Source: Cheiracanthium punctorium
Taxonomy: Eukaryota > Arthropoda > Arachnida > Araneae > Cheiracanthiidae
Assembly: GCA_038373885.1 (NCBI GenBank)
Contig: JAWZYV010016944.1
Location: 310,001 to 374,000, forward strand
Direction of reading: 5' to 3'
DNA length: 64,000 nt
Shown here one piece after another: positions 49,101 through 59,994 of this stretch (position 1 is the first letter of the stretch; the number at the start of each line of letters is the position of its first letter). The translations under genes and the position numbers were made by a program. The notes below the pieces were generated by a model that was not told the DNA's origin, searched no databases, and saw nothing but the letters and a program-made list of their open reading frames with translations.

Positions 49101-50202
49101 CGTCACCACTTTCCCTTTCTTCCATTAACTTACCTTTGGATTACAAGACAAAATTACTAAAAGTTTAGAAAGCGATAAAATCGTAAAAAAAGTTAAAGAT
49201 AGAGAAAAAAAAGTACTTACTGTATTAAAGCGTAATGTGCTGTGCAATTTTATAAACGTTGTATTTAATATGTGCTTGCTACTTAAAATTTTTACAACAC
49301 TAAAATAGCAGTACGCTAAATAAACTTTATAAATTAATTATGTAATTTTTTTATTTACAAATAATTATTTTATATACAAATTCCAAAAGTGTTCCTTCTC
49401 GCTTCTTTATTTGAAATAAAAATATTTGCGACTTTTTTTATGTCAACAGAATCCAGAGTTTTCTGGTGGACGTAGCACAACGCTACATCATTTAATCGTC
49501 TCTGTGTCATCGTTGACCGCAGATCGCAGATATGATTTAAGCTTTCGAAGTTGACTGAAGCTTCTCTCAGCTTCACAACTTGATGCTGGAGACACTGAAA
49601 GTGTCCGCACAAGATTTTCGACGTTTCCGAATAGACTACTAACTTCTTTTGTCGTGTTTCTTAGAACGTCTCTGACATCATCTAAGGAGCTAATATTTGT
49701 TTCAATTTTTTGTTTTAATAGCCTCATTTCAACCTCCAACATGGACGAGTCAAGCTCTGGGTATTTTTTCGCTGCATCAAAATTTTTCCATGTATTAAAA
49801 TGTCCTCAAGTTCTATGTGTTTTTTCACTCCGTTTTGTTCAAGAATACGACTTTGAGACCCATTACTGCTGTATCCAGTACTTGAAAATATTGTTTTCTA
49901 AAAAATTCTTCGCAGGTACTGAATTCATACGGTGAGCCTGACTCGTTCAGTCGTTTAGGAAGGCGCTTTGCTCTGGGAAGCCGTAGAGGCTCTAAATCAA
50001 GTTCCTCAATTTTTTTTGTGGCGTCTGCATAAATTGAGTTAAATATCTCATTATTTCTGAGTCCTTCTAAGCCAGATACAGTTCTTTCAACCGACTTCAC
50101 TCGACGTGCTACAGTATTTTTCCTTTTTTGGAAACACTTATTAAGTATATTAGGCAAGTTGGAGTGCTCAGGCTGATTATTTTACCAACTATGCGAAAAA
50201 TT

Positions 50203-50270
50203 CCAGAGCTGGGGGTCGAACCCAGGACTACCGCTTAACGTACGGATGCTCTACCACTGAGCTACTCTGG
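50203..50270 (-). ncRNA. tRNA-like module A (inverted arm)
   Basis: On the minus strand, a 68-base tRNA-like fold: 6-bp acceptor (CCAGAG/CTCTGG), D arm within TAGCTCAGTGGTAGAGC (perfect A box), a weak anticodon stem with loop ACGTTAA, and T arm CTGGG-TTCGACC-CCCAG (perfect B box). The anticodon position would read GTT, but base 33 is C rather than the invariant U, so this is a tRNA-derived module, not a working tRNA. It differs from module B at three positions. Confidence 0.75.
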
Positions 50271-50381
50271 CGTAATGGAGTTGTCGCGATTTAATTGTTT
50301 CATCTGTTCCCTCTGTGGTTTGCAGAGGAAGATGATAAATGCCAACGGTTCTAAAGCGAGAAATTTCATCTGGGAATCGTC

Positions 50382-50449
50382 CCAGAGTAGCTCAGTGGTA
50401 GAGCACCCGCACGTTAAGCGGTAGTCCTGGGTTCGACCCGCAGCTCTGG
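50382..50449 (+). ncRNA. tRNA-like module B (inverted arm)
   Basis: Plus-strand partner of module A. It has the same acceptor, A box TAGCTCAGTGG and B box GGTTCGACCC. The anticodon stem is better paired (CCGC/GCGG), with the same ACGTTAA loop; the T stem carries one mismatch. Its 5' end faces module A's 5' end, so the two Pol III promoters would fire away from each other. Confidence 0.75.
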
Positions 50450-51949
50450 AATTTTTCGCATAGTTGGTAAAATAATCAGCCTAAACACTCCAACTTGCCT
50501 AATATACTTGAAAGGTTGATGCAATCACTTTCTAAAAAAATATGTACACTTATTAAGTATTTCAAGCAGGTCAATGGTCTGTTTTCCCAGAACTAAACCA
50601 AAGTATGTAGATCCATTTTCTAATATATTTAGGAGGCTGCTCGCACCATCGTATCCATTTTGGGACAATTTTTTCAGTGTCTCCAGCATTAATGGATATT
50701 TATCCAATATTTCTCTTATCTGCGAACTTCTATAAATCCATCTTGTTGGAAAAAGTGGCCTAATTTTAGCGGTGTTTCCAATGGGCGATTGAGCTTCCGT
50801 TTCCAATATACATCTGAATAATGCAGATGCTTTTGTCTTAGGCATGAAAATCCCTAGCTGATTCATTGTTTCCAATGAATTTTTCACTATTGGACTAGAA
50901 TTACAGCTATCTTTCATTATCAAGTTGAGGCAATGAGCACCGCAATGCACATAATCGGCTAAAGGTTGTTTGTTCGCAATGATGGATTGTACACCTTTTA
51001 TGTAGCCACTCATGTTGGCAGCACCATCATAAGTCTGCCCTCGTAGATTTTCTAATAGAAGATCCGACCTAAGAAGAGCATCGCAAATGATTGATGCAAT
51101 GACCTCACCAGTAGTGGAATTAGTTTGGTAAAATCCAATGAAACTTTCCTGGGGCTCCAGGTCATTATCACACCATCTAATACATATGCTTTCTTGTTCG
51201 CTCCCGGATATGTCTCTGGTGCCGTCACATATCACACCGTAAACAAAAGGAGAGCTCATCCTTATATTTTTTAGAACATCTGAAATTACTTCGTTTCCTA
51301 AAATTTGAAGGATTTCATTTTGGATATCGAGATGAGTGTAGTTTTTTTCTCTCCGAAGCCATCTTGTCAGATTAGGATTGTCGTTGCACCTTAATCGAAG
51401 AAGTTCTCTGAAATTGCCCTCATCATTTGAATGGCCTCTAATTGCAAGCCCTTGTCTAACCAAGTACTTGATGCTGCTGATATTCACCAAAAGAGACTCT
51501 AAAGCAATCTTCTGTTGCTCAGTTTTTAAGGCTGATAACTGACTTTCTATGGGTGCTTTCTGTTGAACATGTTTAAGTACAGCTTGAGCATGAGCAGAGC
51601 TTTTTTCGTGGCTCCTAAATTTTTCTATAGCCTTCTTCCAATTACTAAAGCCTTTACCTGAAAAAGCCATGTCAGCTTTTTTTGCTAATTGTTTTTCTTT
51701 GCATGATTTAAAATATCTCGTGCAATAAAAACAGCTTACCCCTTGGACATTTTTAGCTATATGAAGCCATGGAAACATACTGTACCAATTTTTCTGAAAA
51801 GTTAAAACTTTTCCCTTTAAATGCTGGTGCAATGGAAATCCATCAGTAAACTCTTCAGGGTGATTTGGATGAATTGTTTCATCAGAAAAGGGCGTTTCGA
51901 TGTTTACTACTTCAACCGAAGTTAGTGGACTTAACTCGTCTTCAAGCAA

Positions 51950-52460
51950 TGGTAGCTTTACTTTATCCAGAGACCCTGAAATTTAAATTTTCTTATATAG
52001 TTTATCATCTGACGCCAAGCTATTCAAGGAATTTCTTTATTCTCTTAATATGCATTGAAATTTAAATTATAATTCGAACAGTTAACAGAAAAAAGTTTGC
52101 AAATTTAAACTTAAGGTCGTTGTTTTTAGAAAAAAAGCAACTTTTAAAGGCTTTAGCATATAACTAAATTTCATTAGAGACCCAAAAAAATTTGAGAATG
52201 TCTCTTCAAAATATGCATTGCACGTGCCCTAACAATTATAAATGGTAAATAAATCCATAAAAATTGTGCAAAATTCAGGAAAAATCAGTATTTTGAAATA
52301 TTTTCCAATTTGATAACGCCTCAGACTTTTTGAAGTGCAATTTCTGGGCTTAAGACTGAATTATACAATACATATATACCTGAAAGTTTTCTTATAAGAT
52401 TTAGTTCGAAAAAGTCATGATTTGAAACACAAATGCAAGTAAACTAATTATGTCGGGAAT
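51950..52460. other. Gene-free stretch between the hAT relic and CACTA
   Basis: Upstream of the hAT frame. May include its 5' region and terminus, but I could not identify them. Confidence 0.4.
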
Positions 52461-52485
52461 ATTCTAAATACATTACGCTCTACGG
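52461..52485 (+). repeat. Family D repeat copy 2, left part
   Basis: ATTCTAAATACATTACGCTC followed by TACGG matches the uninterrupted copy near 48.3 kb (minus strand) and stops exactly at the CACTA terminus. The last three bases (CGG) correspond to the 3-bp target duplication. Confidence 0.7.
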
Positions 52486-52499
52486 CACTATAAGAAAAA

Positions 52500-52960
52500 A
52501 CCATGCTAAATTACAGCACAGTGTGCTGGTAATCATAACGCCAACACATGTGCTGTAAATTTGAAGCACTTGGAATTTTCAAGCACTGTGTTGTAAATTT
52601 ACAACACCGTGTTGTAAATAGTTGGCACGATGGCACGGTGGCACAACAGCACATGTGCTGTAAATTTACAGCACCGTGTTGTAAAATTACAGCACATCAT
52701 TTTCAAGTACCTATGTAAATTCACAACACTGTGTTGTAAAACTACAACACTTCATTTTTCAAGCATCTATGTGAATTTACAACACTGTGTTGTAAAATTA
52801 AAGCACCTCATTTTTCGAACACTTATGTAAATTTACAACACCATGCTATAAAATTACAGCGCCTGATTTTTCAAGCACTGTTGTGTATTTTTACAGCACT
52901 TGAATTTTCAAGTACTGTAGCGTGTTTTTACAGTTCTTTAATTTTCAAGTACTTTCATGG
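52500..52960. repeat. CACTA left subterminal array (palindromic motif)
   Basis: About nine copies, spaced roughly 40-60 bp, of a partly palindromic motif near TTACAACACNGTGTTGTAA, separated by TTTTTCAAGCACTTATGT-like linkers. The right end of the element (60030-60110) has about three related motifs. In CACTA elements such subterminal repeats are transposase-binding sites, which I infer here from position and symmetry. Confidence 0.8.
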
Positions 52961-53029
52961 AATTGTACTGCACTTCTGTGTAAGTTTTAGCCTGATGCAA
53001 TTTTTCTGTACACATGCATTTATAATTAC

Positions 53030-54180
53030 GTTTCGAGCAAAAATTTATACCTGTCCCTCGATTTGCACGGCACTCAATTTACACGTTTTTAAATGAAAAC
53101 GTTTTATTTTATTTTTTTGTGTGTGTACATCAGACACATTTAAAATTACTTTTCAAACAAATTTACAGCTATCCCTCTATTTGCTCGGTACTCAATTTAC
53201 GCGGTTTTCAAATGAAAACTTTTGTTTTTTTAATATTATTTATGGGATCCTACAATTTACAATTACATTTCAATCAAATTTACAGCTATCTGCCATATTC
53301 ACTTTACTCAATTTACACGGTTTCGCGTTTACACGGTTTTACATATTGTTTTTTTAAATCCTACACATTTACAATTAATTTTCAGACAAATTCACACATA
53401 TCCCTCGATTTGCATGGTACTCAATTTACACTGTTTTTAAATTAAATCTTATTTTACAGGTTTTTTAAATTTTATTTATTGGATTCTACAATTTACAATT
53501 ACATATCAATGAAATTTACAGAACTATCCTTCAATATGCACGGTACTCAGTTTTACACGGTTTCACTTTTATAAGGTTTCAAAATGATTTTTTAAATAAT
53601 TTTTTTTTCCTTATCCTATGGTTTACAATTAATTTTGAAACAAATTTACTCCCATCCCTCGATTTGCACGGTACTCAGTTTACACTGTTTTTAAATGAGA
53701 ACTTATTTTAGAGTTTTTTTTTTTTAATTTTATTTATTGGGTCCTATACAATTTGACATTACATTTCAAACAAATTTACAGCTATCCTTTCATATGCACA
53801 GCACTCAATTTACACGGTTTCGTGTTTATACGGATTTTGGAATGAAATTTTTTTCAGTTTTGTTAAATCCTACACATTTACAATTAATTTTTAAACAAAT
53901 TTACACTTATCTCTCGATTAGCACGGTATTCAATTTACACTTTTTAAAGGAAAACTTATTTTAGAGGGGTTTTATTTTAAATTTTATTTATTGGATACTA
54001 CAATTTACAATTACATTTCAAACAAATTTATGGCTATTCTTCGGTATGCCCGGTACTCAATTTATACGGTTTCATGTTTACACGGTTTTTAAATAATTTT
54101 CTTTTATCCTACACATTTACAATTAATTTTCAAACAAATTTACCCCGATTTGCACAGTACTAAACTTACACTGTTTTTAA
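53030..54180 (+). repeat. Satellite-like array, ~104-130-bp units, dimeric
   Basis: Ten units anchored on a GCACGGTACTCAATTTACAC-like core at about 53072, 53190, 53306, 53419, 53545, 53673, 53803, 53928, 54055 and 54159. Alternating units differ in a consistent way (CTCGATTTGC with CACTGTTTTTAAATG versus CATATGC with CACGGTTTC), so the higher-order period is about 245 bp. It lies just inside the left subterminal array. Confidence 0.88.
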
Positions 54181-54869
54181 ATGAAAACTTTTTTCTCTAA
54201 CTCTGAAGTAGTTAGAAATTTTGCACAACCATTTAAAATATGTAGAAAAATCTTGCTCCTTTAAAAAGCCAGAAAGATCTGCAATAAATATTTTTCTTGT
54301 TGAAACTTTTCGAAACAGCACTAATGTCAAATTACAAAATGTGAATTTAACCAAAGCATTGCAAGTGGCAGTGGAAAATTTCCGAATGAGATTTTCATTC
54401 TTGAAGCTGAGATCATTTGCTATTAAAATAAATTGCAAACTCACAGTCACCTCTATGTCTAATATGTTAATGTTATAGTGATGCATAGCTGTAGGAGACT
54501 GTAACTTTAAAAAAGAACTTTGGTGAGTGTGTAATAGCTTGATAATTAAACATGGCAATATTTTTAACAAAAACGTAAAATTAAAGTCTCGTGAAAAAGC
54601 ATTAAATAACAAATTAAATTTAAAACATTAGAAATTTTATTGACTTTCCATATACAGTATATAAAGCTACATAAGTTTTTATATTTCATCTTAATATTTT
54701 AAATCACATACAACATAACTTATTCAGTCTTCTCTTTGATCAAACTGATGCCTAGATTTTCAGATGCCTAGGATAAAACAAAAAAACGTCATCAGCAAAT
54801 AAATAAATCCCCAAAAATGTGCCATTCTTTTCTTTTTTGGCTACTATTTCAATATTTCAACTGATTTCA
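54181..54869. other. CACTA interior, unrecognised
   Basis: Open frames overlap on both strands (minus 54612-54166, 148 codons; plus 54221-54478, 85 codons). Neither has a motif I recognise. Confidence 0.35.
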
Positions 54870-54873
54870 TTAA

Positions 54874-55149
54874 CCCATTTGTGCCCAGATATTTTTGCAA
54901 CTTTCTTCGACTTTTGCTAATACCAGCAATAATAGATAAATTTCTGATGTATACTTCTTGAACAAGGGAGGATTTCTTTTAAAATCATTATGCATAATAA
55001 TTGAAATGTCAACATCCTACTAGGTCATGTTAAAATATTTTGTGAAATTGAGGTTCAAGACTCGTGAATAAAGGCTAGGGAAAATTAATAACGTTTTTGA
55101 CTGATAGCGAAAATGCCACCCCAAAAAAGGGACACTAGGCATAAATGGG
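54874..55149. mobile_element. piggyBac-type MITE nested in CACTA
   Basis: The left end is TTAA then CCCATTTGTGCCCAG; the right end is CTAGGCATAAATGGG then TTAG, a one-base variant of TTAA. The inverted termini and TTAA target fit piggyBac-type elements. 276 bp, non-coding. Confidence 0.82.
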
Positions 55150-55424
55150 TTAGCTGAAATTTGTTAATATAAACACTTATCGATATTTTTTTTTAATCTT
55201 TATCCAAATAAAATATTTTAAAATGTTAAACTGTGAAAATTTTATCATTATTAAATACAAAATAACAATATATAACGTCATGCAAAAATCAGGTGTTATG
55301 CTGGTTTCTTTTTTAAAAGAATGCATAAAATATGTGCTATTTTGAGATTCCTCAACATAAAGGCATTAAACTGCGAAAATACATCTGTAATATTTGGTGG
55401 ATTTTTGATGTTCCACTGTATATA

Positions 55425-55950
55425 CAAGGTGAGCCAATGGGATGAAATAATTTCTTAAAACTAATAACATTCTAAAAATCATCTTTTGTAAAATTTAGTG
55501 ATGAAGCAGCGTAATCTACATGTATGAAGATATTGTGTAGGTGCAGAATCGTTTATTTTTGGAAAATAATTTTCAAAAATGTTCTCTATTTTCCCACACA
55601 CATTCTTGCAGTCTCATTGCAAAGTTGCCTATAAAGTGCACAGCATTTTTAGCATTATTGTGGACACAGCATGCTGTATCCTTTCTTTTAATGCTTGAAA
55701 AGTCTTTGGGAGGTTACTTTAAAATATTCTTTGTTTTTAGGTACAGTCACAAATTATATTTATAACACTAAAAGCACAAGACTGCCTTTCCATTAGTTCG
55801 CTTTTAAGGTGCACACGCATTGCACCAACCCAGTATTCCATAACTTATTTTCCACTCTCTAGATTGACAACAGTGATGGTCAAAACTGCCTCCCTTTTTC
55901 TTTCTTTAGAGTGACTTTTTTAAATTATACAGTTTCATTCACTTACCTTG
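55425..55950 (-). mobile_element. IS630/mariner deletion derivative nested in CACTA
   Basis: The termini CAAGGTGAGCCAATGGGATG (left) and, on the minus strand, CAAGGTAAGTGAATGAAACT (right) are flanked by TA at both sides (55423-55424 and 55951-55952). Between them, on the minus strand (about 55740-55560), a decayed transposase C-terminus reads TFQALKERIQHAVSTIMLKM and, after frame changes, RQLCNETARMCVG and REHFENYFPK. This matches the terminal LKxRI ... RxxxC ... G-x-H-F-E pattern of IS630/mariner transposases. Confidence 0.78.
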
Positions 55951-56780
55951 TATGCATATACATAAATACTATATAAAACTTATTTCCTTCTTTTTTGTTT
56001 TCTTTTTCCCTTTTTTTTTTAATCTGATGTCATTTCTGAAACATTTAAAATGGATTGTTCTGACACAGGAATTATTTAAATCAATCAATGTGAATATTAT
56101 TCTTTACTGAAGAACATTTTTTAAGTTTTAATTATTTCAAATAAAATTTTTAGTTATTGAAGAAGGAAGTATACTAAATATAAAGTATTTTTGTTAATAA
56201 ATAATACATATAAGCATGTTTTTAAAATTTTACTTCTGAAAGAAAAAACTGTTAGTGTCTTATGAAATTATTACACATTGAACTTATGATTATCTATATA
56301 TGTTAAATTCTGAGAGTGGTTGGGTGGTTGCATGCGCCCCCCCCAAAAAAAAAACAATTAATTCGAAAACTCCTTTCCTAAAGAAAAAAAATCAACATCA
56401 GTACAAAAATATGCAATTAACTCACGTTTGTAAGATGCATAACATTAAACTAGAAATTTTTCTTTTAAAATTAATTCCTTAAAGAAATCTATAATGTAAA
56501 CTTCATTTCTTTTTTATACATATCTTGTCCCAAATTGACATATTTTATAAACCACAGAAATATCACCGTAATCAAATCCTCTTTTACTAAAACATTTTAA
56601 TGAATTATATTATGTAAAACAATCAATAAATTATTAAAAACTCATCATTTAAAATAAACGTGCATAGCCATGCATTAATTTTCAGATTCTAAAGGTTTTA
56701 AAAAAAGAGAGGGGAAGAAAAGGGGTAGGGGTTAATAGGCTGGCTAACATATTTACAAGCCTCACAGCAAAATTTCATAC

Positions 56781-56909
56781 CTGGTATTGGTACCCAGTTG
56801 AGTTCCAGTGGTAATTGGTCCTGCTCCTTACGCAATACTGCTTCCTGACTCTGAATGGTTGCTTTAGGAGGTTGCGAGTTGGTCGTTCTTCTCTTGAACA
56901 TCCCGACAT
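56781..56909 (-). CDS. Candidate exon of the CACTA minus-strand gene
   Basis: An ATG at 56909 opens 43 codons (MSGCSREERPTRNLLKQP ... TGYQYQ) running exactly to CAG followed by GTATGA, a good splice donor at 56781/56780. The product is basic and of no recognised family. It lies on the same strand as the candidate promoter and first exon at the right end of the element. Speculative without transcript evidence. Confidence 0.25.
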
Positions 56910-57589
56910 ATTCTAGCCTCTAGAGATGCGGAACCTTTTTACCATTGAAGGCCACATGTAAATTGGGCAGTAATAAAGGAGGCCGTATGAGTCGACGTAC
57001 CTATGAAATTATAATAGTTTTTGTATAGTTTTAACAATTAATTGCATTACATAGAAATATTATAAAAAAGTCATTATTATTTGGCATAAAAAGTAACAAT
57101 ATGAAAGATTTTTGTATTCCCATACGAGTAATAACTCATTATAACATTAATCATTAATAATTATTTTTTTAATTACAGGTTTATAGATACTGCTGTAATT
57201 CTTTATATTTGTATACATTTATTAGCGCAGGGGGATGCAAATAGAATCCAAATATTTAGTGGAACTGACAAAAATTAGGTGACGCCAAACTTTTCTTATA
57301 TTTTCAAATTTGCGGAAGCAAATGAAATTTACAGTCGCACGCACCAGTTTTTTTGGTTGCATTGTGCAGCTCCTTCTTTGTATACCTGTAGCAGCACACA
57401 CACACACACACACATATATTCAGATTTTTAAATTTTAAAAGACAACTACATATTTAAATAGCAATTCAAATAAAAATAATAAAGTAGAAGCATTTTTAAA
57501 TAAATTTATTACATTATATGAAGAAATACAATAGAAAAAAGATTTAATTTTTTAAAAAGCAACATAACAACAACTCCTAAAATAATTTT

Positions 57590-57780
57590 AAAATAAAATG
57601 GAAAATTTAAGTTAGTGGGATTTTTGCAATTGTTTCTAGCTTGAAAGCAATTAGTATTTGAATCAAGCTTCGTAACGCAAAACCTTAATTGATCCTCTAA
57701 ATGAGCATATGTAATTTGCGTTCTTAAACTAGTTTTAATTTTTATCATGATAGAAAATAATGGCTCGCAGTGGTAAGTAG
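57590..57780 (-). pseudogene. hAT transposase C-terminal fragment (ZBED/SCAND3-like)
   Basis: The minus-strand frame carries YHCEPLFSIM, KIKTSLRTQITYAHLEDQLR and KLDSNTNCFQARNN. This matches the C-terminal dimerisation region of SCAND3/ZBED5/GTF2IRD2-type hAT proteins (YxCEQxFSxMxxxKSxxRxxLTDEHL). The upstream domains are absent or unrecognisable, so it is a short relic nested in the CACTA element. Confidence 0.65.
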
Positions 57781-57960
57781 GGGAAATTGGGGTACAATAA
57801 AAAAAATTCACTCGTTTTTTTTCCTGTTCACAAATTTGCATGTACAATAATAAAATTAATGACAATTTTAACCTACTCTTTTCCCCATCTAAATTAATTT
57901 TTATGAGTTTGTAAACAGCATCTTCAGGGTTAAAAAATTTTCAAAAAGTGAAGGTTGACA

Positions 57961-58002
57961 GTGTTTCATTGTACCCTGTATACTCGGGGTACAATGAAAC
58001 AC
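57961..58002. repeat. Perfect 16-bp palindrome arms
   Basis: GTGTTTCATTGTACCC (57961-57976) and GGGTACAATGAAACAC (57987-58002) form a hairpin with a 10-base loop. A related GGGGTACAAT occurs at 57787-57796. Possibly MITE termini meeting head to head; the element could not be delimited. Confidence 0.7.
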
Positions 58003-58102
58003 TTAATAACACTTCAGAAACACTCGTATAATATGAGCCAAAATTCAAATTTCAGCATATATGTTTTATGCAGCCTCAACTGAAACAGAGTGATTATGCA
58101 GC

Positions 58103-58214
58103 CAGTTCCTGATTATTGTACGAGCACTTTGGGCCCCTACCCTGGGCATTACATGCAGATAGAAGCAAAAATTGAAAAATGCCCTAGACATAAAAATGTT
58201 TTAGTCAGGTCCTG
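58103..58214. mobile_element. hAT MITE family C, copy 1 (no clear TSD)
   Basis: It shares CCTGATTATTG, GGGC and CCCTGGGC blocks and a TTAGTCAGGTCCTG right end with the copy at 58996-59139. Flanking 8-mers do not match, so the target duplication is decayed or the edges are misplaced. Confidence 0.6.
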
Positions 58215-58995
58215 CATAGACTTAAACTGCATGAAAAACATCTTAGCATAGTTCAAAAAATGTTTTCATTAAAGAAAATCTGTATTTAATTTAACCCCTT
58301 TTCCCATAATTAAGATAAAATTCTGTTTGTATAAAAATATATTTTGGTAATTTAAATAAAAATTGTGAATCCAACACCCCCCCCCCGCCACGAAAAGAAA
58401 ATACTGTAATAAAAATTTAAGAATGATCCCTGAAATTTAGCATAATTTTTTTAGCATTTTAGAATAAATGCACAAAATGATGAAAATTTTCACATGCTCA
58501 AAACTTTTTTGAAGAACAATAAATTACTTGTGATAATCAATAGTTAAAAATAAGAGTAAATAATTTTAAATATAATTCAAAATATGATTTGTGTATGTAG
58601 GACATTCAACAATTTCTAAAAAGTACATGGCATTATACAGAAAAATCATCCAAAAAACAGAATCCAGTTATCAATACTTTAAGAGTTTTAAAATAATCTA
58701 CCTTTTATTATTTCATTCCAAAACTTAATTTACTCCGTGTATATTTTTTAATCGAGTAAATATTTTTATTATTCATTATTAAGTACACCTAATGAAATAT
58801 CAATTTTAAGTACAGTTAACGAACTAAGCTTCAAATTATAAAACTTTAAAAAAAAAGCTAAGTTAAGAAATTAAGTTTGATAAAGTTTAAGAATTTTGCT
58901 AATATTAAATGTAGTGGTCTTTTTCATGGTTTGATTAATATCCTCTTTTAAATTAAATAGAAATTTTCTACACCTTTAATATAAGGGTTGTAATG

Positions 58996-59139
58996 CAGGC
59001 CCTGATTATTGCACGGGCACTTGGGGCATATGCCCTGGGCACACATGCAGAAATAGGCCAATAAATTTAATTTAGAGATTTATAGAGGCACAAAATTTGG
59101 AAAGTGCCCCGGACACAAAATGTTATAAGTCAGGCTCTG
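58996..59139. mobile_element. hAT MITE family C, copy 2, perfect 8-bp TSD
   Basis: The left end CAGGCCCTGATTATTGCACG and the right end AAGTCAGGCTCTG are inverted. Perfect 8-bp direct repeats TTGTAATG flank it (58988-58995 and 59140-59147). 144 bp, non-coding. Confidence 0.9.
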
Positions 59140-59159
59140 TTGTAATGTTAAAATTCAAT

Positions 59160-59690
59160 ACTATAAATAGTAAAATCGACCAAGACGGTGCGAGCCCCAT
59201 GTAAACACGGTGACAGTCGCTGGAGCTTGTCAGTTGCTAAGCCCCAGCTACTGTCGCCAGCCAGTTTGCACGATCTGCAAAGCAAAGAATTTTAACGCAT
59301 TAAAATTGCACATAAATTCCATTAACAGAAGCACAACAAAACGACAAAATACACCGGTCCATATTAAACCTAAAAAGCGTCTGAAAATTCAGCAACAGGT
59401 AATTTAAAATGAACAAACAGTGGACCGTTTTAACCTAAAAACACTACAGTGGATTAAGCAGCCTAGTTGTACAGCTAATGTAAACTGGGTAAACACTGGC
59501 CCGTTTTCAATTCTAAAACACATCGGTGGATATAAAGTCAGTATGATTAGAATAGCACGTAATAGCATTAAAAGAAAAGATAAAAATATCAAATATCAAT
59601 TTAAAATTCACATTAAAAACATTGAACATCGTAAAGATTCATTTAAAAAAGCACTTACCTTTAATTTTTTGTAATTAACTGCCCAGAAAT
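59160..59690. other. CACTA interior block, unrecognised open frames
   Basis: A slightly GC-richer block with plus-strand frames at 59210-59407 (65 codons) and 59420-59674 (84 codons, lysine-rich, MDRFNLKTLQWIKQP...). No known motif. It overlaps the candidate first exon on the minus strand and could be captured host sequence. Confidence 0.3.
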
Positions 59691-59780
59691 GTCACTAGTG
59701 CTCTCCTGTTCCTAATATCCACCGGCTTATCACGTACACCATATTTCTTACAAAAACACACATTTTATTTTCACAGAATA
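59659..59780 (-). other. Candidate first exon of the CACTA transcript
   Basis: Placed about 20-140 bases downstream (minus strand) of a TATA box, it ends at TTAAAG followed by GTAAGTGC, a near-consensus splice donor at 59659/59658. It contains only a 22-codon ORF (MCVFVRNMVYV...), so it would be mostly leader. The transcription start is inferred. Confidence 0.3.
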
Positions 59781-59797
59781 AAATATTTCATTCCCTT

Positions 59798-59994
59798 CCT
59801 TTTATAACACGAAACATTTGCCAATTCCAAACATCTATTTTACCAACAAACGACGATAAAATTGCTTAACGCTTGTCTTCAGATTTAACAGAACATCAAA
59901 CCATACCACGTGACCAAGATCAAATATACTGGAATCCTAGCTTAGTTCACTGATAATGGCACACGGTATTCTGATTCGCTATGAATGTCACATG
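59798..59994 (-). promoter_or_regulatory. Candidate CACTA promoter, minus strand
   Basis: On the minus strand, in order: a CATGTG element (59989-59994), an E box CACGTG within GTCACGTGG (59907-59912) and a strong TATA box TATAAAAGG (59798-59806). A splice donor follows about 140 bases later. The arrangement at the inner side of one terminus is typical for transposons that transcribe inwards. Confidence 0.45.

Larger units (their letters stand above)
50149..50545 (+). mobile_element. SINE-like insertion made of two head-to-head tRNA modules
   Basis: A 397-bp insertion in the hAT reading frame, flanked by perfect 15-bp direct repeats ACACTTATTAAGTAT (50134-50148 and 50546-50560), as in LINE-mediated retroposition. 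Arm A (50149-50270) and arm B (50382-50505) are inverted copies, each holding a tRNA-like module and an outer tail (GAATTTTTCGCATAGTTGG on the tRNA sense strand). The 111-bp centre is unique. An A-rich stretch (CTAAAAAAATATGT) precedes the right repeat, suggesting plus-strand RNA. Removing the insertion and one repeat rejoins the EILNKC codons to FQKRKN in frame. Confidence 0.9.
49370..51949 (-). pseudogene. ZMYM1-like hAT transposase, interrupted
   Basis: The longest coding relic in the window. The N-terminal 474-codon frame (51949 to 50525) contains a TTF-type zinc-finger-like region (WYSMFPWLHIAKNVQGVSCF ... CTRYFKSC) and a DUF4371/RNase H-like core with GVICDGTRDISGSEQ, GQTYDGAANMSG and VHCGAHCLNLIMKD. 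After a 397-bp insertion the frame resumes (50157 to 49825, EFSTCEEFFRKQYFQVLDT) and then shifts to the hAT dimerisation region SPASSCEAERSFSQLRKLKS (49610-49560). Another shift near 49510 leads to the C-terminus, STMTQRRLNDVALC ... NTFGICI. Mutations are few, so the element died fairly recently. TIRs and target duplication were not identified. Confidence 0.93.

Noticed and set aside
50203..50449. Two functional tRNA genes
   Set aside because: A and B boxes are perfect, but the anticodon loop lacks U33, the anticodon stem is weak and both lie in a retroposed palindrome; best called tRNA-derived modules.
54166..54612. 148-codon minus-strand frame in the CACTA interior
   Set aside because: Length alone is unconvincing in AT-rich DNA, a comparable plus-strand frame overlaps it, and no domain was recognised.
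57777..58010. MITE bounded by TAGGGGAAATTGGGGTACAAT and the palindrome at 57961
   Set aside because: The left string resembles known GGGGAAxxTGGGG MITE ends, but no matching inverted right end or TA duplication could be placed.
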